Under the pieces are notes generated by a model, which worked only from the letters and a program-made list of their open reading frames with translations, was not told the origin of the DNA and made no database searches. A DNA stretch of 9,453 bases from Parvularculaceae bacterium (GTDB taxonomy: Bacteria; Pseudomonadota; Alphaproteobacteria; Caulobacterales; Parvularculaceae): assembly GCA_004213235.1 (NCBI GenBank), contig SHAI01000088.1:1-9453 (forward strand). Direction: 5' to 3'. Of this stretch, positions 6,303 through 9,453 are shown one piece after another. The position numbers were made by a program, and so were the translations under genes. How positions within the stretch are numbered: position 1 is the first letter of the stretch; each line of letters begins with the position of its first letter.

Positions 6303-7568
6303 ATGTCCCTTTTCACGCTTGCCTTGAAGAGTGCCCGCGCGCGCCTTGCGGCAACCATTTTGACAATCTTCGCGATTGCGTTGTCCACGGCGCTTGTGCT
6401 GGGCGTCGAAAAAATCCGTGCCGGCGCGAGATCAGGATTTGCGCAGACAGTCTCCGGTGCGGATATGCTGGTGGGTGCCCGTTCGGGCTCGATAAATCTG
6501 CTGCTTTACGCGGTCTTTCGTCTGGGTGATCCAACGGCGAACGTCTCTTGGCAAACCTATCAGGCTTTTTCCAGACGATCTGATGTTGCATGGACGGTGC
6601 CGCTATCGCTTGGCGATTCCCATGGCGGATTTCGAGTATTGGGAACGACAGAGGCTTATTTCACGCATTACCGATATGGTGACAAACGCCAATTGTCGTT
6701 CCAGGTGGGGCAAACGTTTAAGGACGTGCAAGACGCGGTTCTGGGGGCGGATGCAGCGCAAAAGCTTGGCTATCAACTCGGTGAGGAGTTTGCCATCAGC
6801 CATGGCGTACGTAGCGCCGCATTTGCCGAACATGGCAATCATCCCTTTAAGGTGGTCGGCATTCTCGCACCCACAGGCACGCCCATCGATCGGACGATAC
6901 ATATCAGCCTTGGGGGGATGGAGGCTGTTCATGAAGGTTATACCAATGGAGCGCCAAAGCCGATTGGTCGGGCATCGTCGGCACCAGCCAGCACCGGGCA
7001 GAAGCGCGATGAGCCCGATGCGATAACGGCTTTCATTGTTGGGTTGAAAAACAAAGCGACGGTTTTGCGCTATCAGCGCGCGGTGAATACCTATCGCGGT
7101 GAGGCGCTGACCGGTGTCATTCCCGGCGTTGCGCTGTCGCAGCTTTGGCGTGTCCTTGGCCCCGCGGAGCAGGCCTTGCGGGCTGTGTCTCTGCTTGTTG
7201 TTGCGGCGGGCCTCACTGGCCTTTTGACGACCCTGTTATCGACATTGAACGAGCGCCGTCGCGAAATTGCGGTTCTGCGGGCCGTAGGCGCGCGCCAACG
7301 GGACGTTTTCGCGCTATTGGTATTGGAATCGACCATTGTCGCGGGCTTTGGCGCGCTATTGGGGGCTGGTGCGCTGAACGTTATGCTTGCGGTGGCCGGG
7401 CGCAGTATAGAAGCATCAATTGGTGCCCCCCTTGGCCCGCTTGGCCTTTCCCACTATGATGCCTATATCGTTAGTTTGGTGACGGGCCTCGGTTTTTTTC
7501 TTGGGTTCATCCCAGGATGGGTGGCATACCGCCGATCACTTGGGGATGGTCTTTCTATCAGGATATAA
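6303..7568 (+). CDS. FtsX/MacB-type ABC transporter permease (Zrg-like system)
   Basis: This 421-residue inner-membrane protein has the four-helix MacB/LolE layout. TM1 lies at about 16-36, a large periplasmic domain at about 40-290, and TM2 at about 293-314. The cytoplasmic coupling motif NERRREIAVLRAVGARQRD follows (316-334), then TM3 (about 336-365) and TM4 (about 386-409). It presumably works as a dimer with the preceding ATPase. The start codon touches the upstream stop (TAA-ATG), with AGGG (6291-6294) as ribosome binding site inside the ATPase gene. The gene ends 12 bases before the DUF3299 gene. MacB-type permeases usually couple ATP hydrolysis to movements in the periplasm rather than moving a substrate through the membrane, so how such a protein supports metal uptake is an open mechanistic question. 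Confidence 0.9.
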   Translation: MSLFTLALKSARARLAATILTIFAIALSTALVLGVEKIRAGARSGFAQTVSGADMLVGARSGSINLLLYAVFRLGDPTANVSWQTYQAFSRRSDVAWTVPLSLGDSHGGFRVLGTTEAYFTHYRYGDKRQLSFQVGQTFKDVQDAVLGADAAQKLGYQLGEEFAISHGVRSAAFAEHGNHPFKVVGILAPTGTPIDRTIHISLGGMEAVHEGYTNGAPKPIGRASSAPASTGQKRDEPDAITAFIVGLKNKATVLRYQRAVNTYRGEALTGVIPGVALSQLWRVLGPAEQALRAVSLLVVAAGLTGLLTTLLSTLNERRREIAVLRAVGARQRDVFALLVLESTIVAGFGALLGAGALNVMLAVAGRSIEASIGAPLGPLGLSHYDAYIVSLVTGLGFFLGFIPGWVAYRRSLGDGLSIRI

Positions 7569-7580
7569 AGCGTCGATAAC

Positions 7581-8147
7581 ATGCGAACAGTACTGATCTT
7601 TTTGCTGATCCTTTCTGCATTCGGTGGTGTTGTGCATGCCGCTGAGACATCGCGCACCATTTTTTGGGAAGATCTTGTGCCGGAAGGGGACAACGAGGAG
7701 TTGGATCGCCAGTACCAAGCCTATTATGAAAGTCTGCTGAAACAAAACTCTCAAAGCATGATGGATGCCGGGAATGCTGGCGGATATGACGGGATCGCAG
7801 AGGGGTCTGAACTTGATAAAATGCCCCAGCTTGGGACTTTCAATGTTGTCAATGAACTAGATGGTGAGCGGGTGCGTCTTCCTGGCTTTGTGCTGCCGTT
7901 TGAATATAACGCCTCCGGACAGATCACTGAATTCCTGCTGGTGCCATATTTTGGTGCATGTGTTCATACCCCGCCGCCGCCGCCAAACCAGATCGTATAC
8001 GTAACAGCGCCGAAACCGGTCCCGCTGGGCGAGCAGTGGGAGCCCATTTGGGCGACTGGTATATTGCGGGCAAAGAGTAACATGAATGATCTGGGCGATG
8101 CGGCCTATACGCTCGAGATTGAAGCTTGGGAAACCTATGATGGGTAA
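7581..8147 (+). CDS. Secreted DUF3299 protein of the Zrg-like operon
   Basis: This 188-residue protein has a clear signal peptide (cleavage probably after VVHA, residue 20), so it should act in the periplasm. The family hallmark is present: VRLPGFVLPFEY (98-109), EFLLVPYFGACVHT (117-130), then five prolines and NQIVYV. Cys127 and His129 in the ACVH segment are obvious candidates for metal or redox chemistry. The family has no established biochemical role that I know. It often lies beside MacB-type ATPase/permease pairs and DUF2796 proteins, as here. The start follows the permease by 12 bases with a weak ribosome binding site. The stop overlaps the start of the DUF2796 gene by 11 bases, showing tight coupling. 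The call to family is firm; the function is inferred from context only. Confidence 0.9.
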   Translation: MRTVLIFLLILSAFGGVVHAAETSRTIFWEDLVPEGDNEELDRQYQAYYESLLKQNSQSMMDAGNAGGYDGIAEGSELDKMPQLGTFNVVNELDGERVRLPGFVLPFEYNASGQITEFLLVPYFGACVHTPPPPPNQIVYVTAPKPVPLGEQWEPIWATGILRAKSNMNDLGDAAYTLEIEAWETYDG

Positions 8148-8898
8148 TCAAAACCTGAAGTGTTTGTTGAGTGCTGCTGCGATCTTCGGCCTGCCTTGCG
8201 TGGCAATGGCCGGGTCAGGCGAAACTGTTACTGGTACAGATCAAATGGTACAGGTCAGTGCACATGTTCACGGTGCCTGGGAGATGCTTGCAGCGCTTGA
8301 TGGCGATGCGTTGACCGTCGTTCTCACCGGGCCGTTGGCGGACTTGGTCGGTGAGGAACATGCTGCGGGTTCCCATGATGAAGAAGCCGCGGTAACGGAG
8401 CTAAACGAACAATTGATTGCTGGTGCGCCGCTCGTAACACTTGGCGGCAAAGCGCGTTGCCAGTCATTGGTGCCTGTTTCCGTCACAACAATATCCGATG
8501 CTGAACACGATCACGCGGATGATCACCATGCTACCGGTGAAAAAAATAATGAGCACGATCACGAACACCATATGGATGGCGATCCTGCACATCATCAAGA
8601 GCATGACGATCACGACGATCACGACGATCACGACGATCACGACGATCATGACGATCATGACAAAGAAGATCACCATGATGCGCAAGCGCCTGATCATGAT
8701 GACGCCAAAGGGCATGGGTCGGATATTGAGATCACTTATTTATTTAATTGCAATTCACCTGGTAAATTAAGTTCGGTTGAGGCCGCCATGTTCGGCGTTT
8801 TCGACGGTGTCGAGACCGTCGATGCCATATTTCTTGATGGAAGCAAGCAAATTGCCGATCGGTTGACGCCGCAAAAACGCGCCTTGTCGATCGATTGA
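8137..8898 (+). CDS. zrgA: Periplasmic ZrgA-like (DUF2796) metal-binding protein with His/Asp-rich linker
   Basis: This 253-residue secreted protein has a signal peptide ending near AMA (residue 25). The N-terminal half shows DUF2796 features: VSAHVHGAWEMLAAL with H43 and H45, a D-G-D-x-L turn, LADLVGEEH with H75, and C108 in KARC. The C-terminal part has IEITYLFNC (C205) and a closing QIADRLTPQKRALSI. Between them (124-193) lies a linker with 21 histidines and many Asp residues, including six tandem DDH units (157-174). Known DUF2796 proteins such as Vibrio ZrgA are periplasmic zinc binders serving a MacB-type import system, and the three upstream genes fit that. The start is ATG 8137 or the adjacent ATG 8140; earlier ATGs in the frame lie deep in the DUF3299 gene. 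The family is firm; zinc as the ligand is an inference. Confidence 0.9.
   Translation: MMGNQNLKCLLSAAAIFGLPCVAMAGSGETVTGTDQMVQVSAHVHGAWEMLAALDGDALTVVLTGPLADLVGEEHAAGSHDEEAAVTELNEQLIAGAPLVTLGGKARCQSLVPVSVTTISDAEHDHADDHHATGEKNNEHDHEHHMDGDPAHHQEHDDHDDHDDHDDHDDHDDHDKEDHHDAQAPDHDDAKGHGSDIEITYLFNCNSPGKLSSVEAAMFGVFDGVETVDAIFLDGSKQIADRLTPQKRALSID
8605..8658 (+). repeat. 9-bp tandem repeat encoding (Asp-Asp-His)6
   Basis: There are six head-to-tail 9-bp units: GACGATCAC four times (8605-8640), then GACGATCAT twice (8641-8658). The near-identical DNA, not just the protein, shows expansion by slippage. Each unit adds one Asp-Asp-His. The array is coding and is not CRISPR. Confidence 0.95.
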
Positions 8899-8951
8899 TC
8901 AGGTTCAAACTTCACTACCAATGAGTAGAAACAAGAGCAGTCCGTTTCGTT

Positions 8952-8974
8952 CAAGACGCTCGGGCCGCGTCTTG
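8952..8974 (+). other. Perfect 8-bp hairpin after the Zrg-like operon
   Basis: CAAGACGC (8952-8959) and GCGTCTTG (8967-8974) form a perfect stem with a 7-nt loop, 53 bases after the last stop codon. There is no T-run on either strand, so it is not a classical intrinsic terminator. It could protect the mRNA 3' end or be an operator. Confidence 0.45.
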
Positions 8975-9193
8975 CCATACCTAAATGTCTGTCGCGAATT
9001 AATTCTTGAGCTGATCACCCAATGAAGGTTTGGGGCATGTTGAGATGCATAACGTTGAGTTTTGCTGATGGGTAGCGCTATGGGCGGTGCTCGTTCGTTG
9101 GGTGATTCTGAGAAAATCAACGGTCTGTTCCACGGCCCATATGCCAGGAAGACTGTCAAAATCTAGCTGGTGTCGTTTGACGATATCGGGTCC

Positions 9194-9222
9194 GCCATGG
9201 CCAATCGTGGCCAGTGGCTTTT
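9194..9222 (+). terminator. Candidate intrinsic terminator
   Basis: GCCATGGCCA (9194-9203) pairs with TGGCCAgTGGC (9208-9218), giving ten pairs with one bulged G and an ATCG tetraloop. TTTT follows at once (9219-9222). The compact stem and its T-run make it the best terminator candidate on the plus strand after the operon, about 300 bases past the last gene. That would imply a long 3' UTR or a small RNA ending here. Confidence 0.45.
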
Positions 9223-9273
9223 GGTTAACCTGCCCAGCGTTCTTGGATTTTCTGCAACCTTGTAGGGACCGCA

Positions 9274-9311
9274 CCCCGGCGCAGGCCGGCAAATAGTGGG
9301 CTGCGCTGGGG
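9274..9311. repeat. REP-like GC-rich palindrome
   Basis: CCCCGGCGCAG (9274-9284) pairs with CTGCGCTGGGG (9301-9311), eleven pairs with one G-T wobble and a 16-nt loop. The left arm overlaps a second small dyad, CCGGC-gcag-GCCGG (9276-9289). Short GC-rich palindromes of this style are common dispersed extragenic repeats in proteobacteria. Only one copy is present here, so the repeat status is inferred. Confidence 0.4.
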
Positions 9312-9327
9312 GGCAATCAAACTTAAA

Positions 9328-9358
9328 AATAAAACACAAACGCCAGTCTGTGTTTATT
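9328..9358 (-). terminator. AT-rich hairpin, possible terminator for a leftward gene from beyond the right edge
   Basis: AATAAAACACA (9328-9338) and TGTGTTTATT (9349-9358) form a ten-pair stem with one bulge and a 10-nt loop. On the minus strand the stem runs into a T-rich tract (complement of 9325-9334). The stem is weak in G+C. It could end a leftward transcript or be an AT-rich operator. Confidence 0.3.
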
Positions 9359-9453
9359 GCTTTGAGTTTTGCGAGATCTGTAACGAACGTCCCCGCCGGT
9401 TTCTATCAGGGCTTATTGCGCGCACCTGTATAGTGTCGCCGGTAGCTTTCGAT

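Larger units (their letters stand above)
8899..9453. other. Gene-free tail with several hairpins
   Basis: I find no convincing gene between the zrgA-like stop and the right edge. A plus frame from 9069 is broken by a TAG at about 9163-9165 and by further stops. An open minus frame (9316-8999) has no recognisable domain. The region holds four inverted repeats, listed separately, which suggest transcript ends, a REP-type element, or a structured RNA. I recognise no known RNA family. Confidence 0.5.

Noticed and set aside
8086..8136. Earlier ATGs in the frame of the DUF2796 gene
   Set aside because: They lie inside the DUF3299 gene and would put a basic stretch before an otherwise normal signal peptide starting at 8137 or 8140.
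8605..8658. Short tandem array that could be mistaken for CRISPR
   Set aside because: Units are 9 bp with no spacers and lie in frame inside a clear coding gene.
8464..8715. Minus-strand open frame rich in Val, Ile and Met that looks like a membrane segment
   Set aside because: It is the antisense shadow of the His/Asp repeat in the DUF2796 gene; the hydrophobic pattern comes from the reverse complement of GAC-GAT-CAC.
8999..9316. 105-codon minus-strand frame near the right edge
   Set aside because: It is open but lacks a recognisable domain and a start signal, and its sequence is shaped by the GC-rich palindrome and other hairpins it crosses.

Overview
The window looks like chromosomal DNA of a moderately GC-rich alphaproteobacterium. 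The evidence is a Ros/MucR-type regulator, a glyA-nrdR-nusB-thiL gene block, and the alphaproteobacterial style of NusB and SHMT. I cannot name the genus. All lineage and function calls are read from motifs and gene order, without database searches.

Layout. (1) Positions 1-405 hold the C-terminal half of an S-formylglutathione hydrolase (formaldehyde detoxification), cut by the left edge. (2) A MucR/Ros-family regulator is transcribed leftward (1232-750) and ends at a strong intrinsic terminator. It has lost most zinc-finger ligands and carries a lysine-rich tail with an AT-hook-like end. (3) A long, AT-rich, apparently gene-free stretch (1233-2026) separates mucR from rightward glyA and holds several palindromes and direct repeats. 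(4) glyA, nrdR, nusB and thiL follow in one direction with short gaps. In many alphaproteobacteria riboflavin genes lie between nrdR and nusB; here they are absent. (5) After a 151-bp gap with a candidate promoter and operator dyad comes a tight four-gene operon (5589-8898): a LolD/MacB-type ATPase, an FtsX/MacB-type permease, a secreted DUF3299 protein and a secreted DUF2796 (ZrgA-like) protein with a very His/Asp-rich linker. (6) Positions 8899-9453 contain no convincing gene but several inverted repeats: a hairpin, a terminator-like stem, a REP-like GC-rich palindrome and an AT-rich stem that could terminate a leftward gene lying beyond the right edge.

How the genes work together. glyA, nrdR, nusB and thiL are housekeeping genes for one-carbon metabolism, control of ribonucleotide reductase, transcription antitermination and thiamine diphosphate synthesis. 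The most interesting unit is the 5589-8898 operon. It matches in content the Zrg zinc-uptake system described in Vibrio, an import system built on a MacB-like rather than a ZnuABC-like transporter. I infer that it handles zinc or another transition metal in the envelope, with the DUF2796 protein as periplasmic metal binder. The mechanism and the role of the DUF3299 partner are not evident from sequence.
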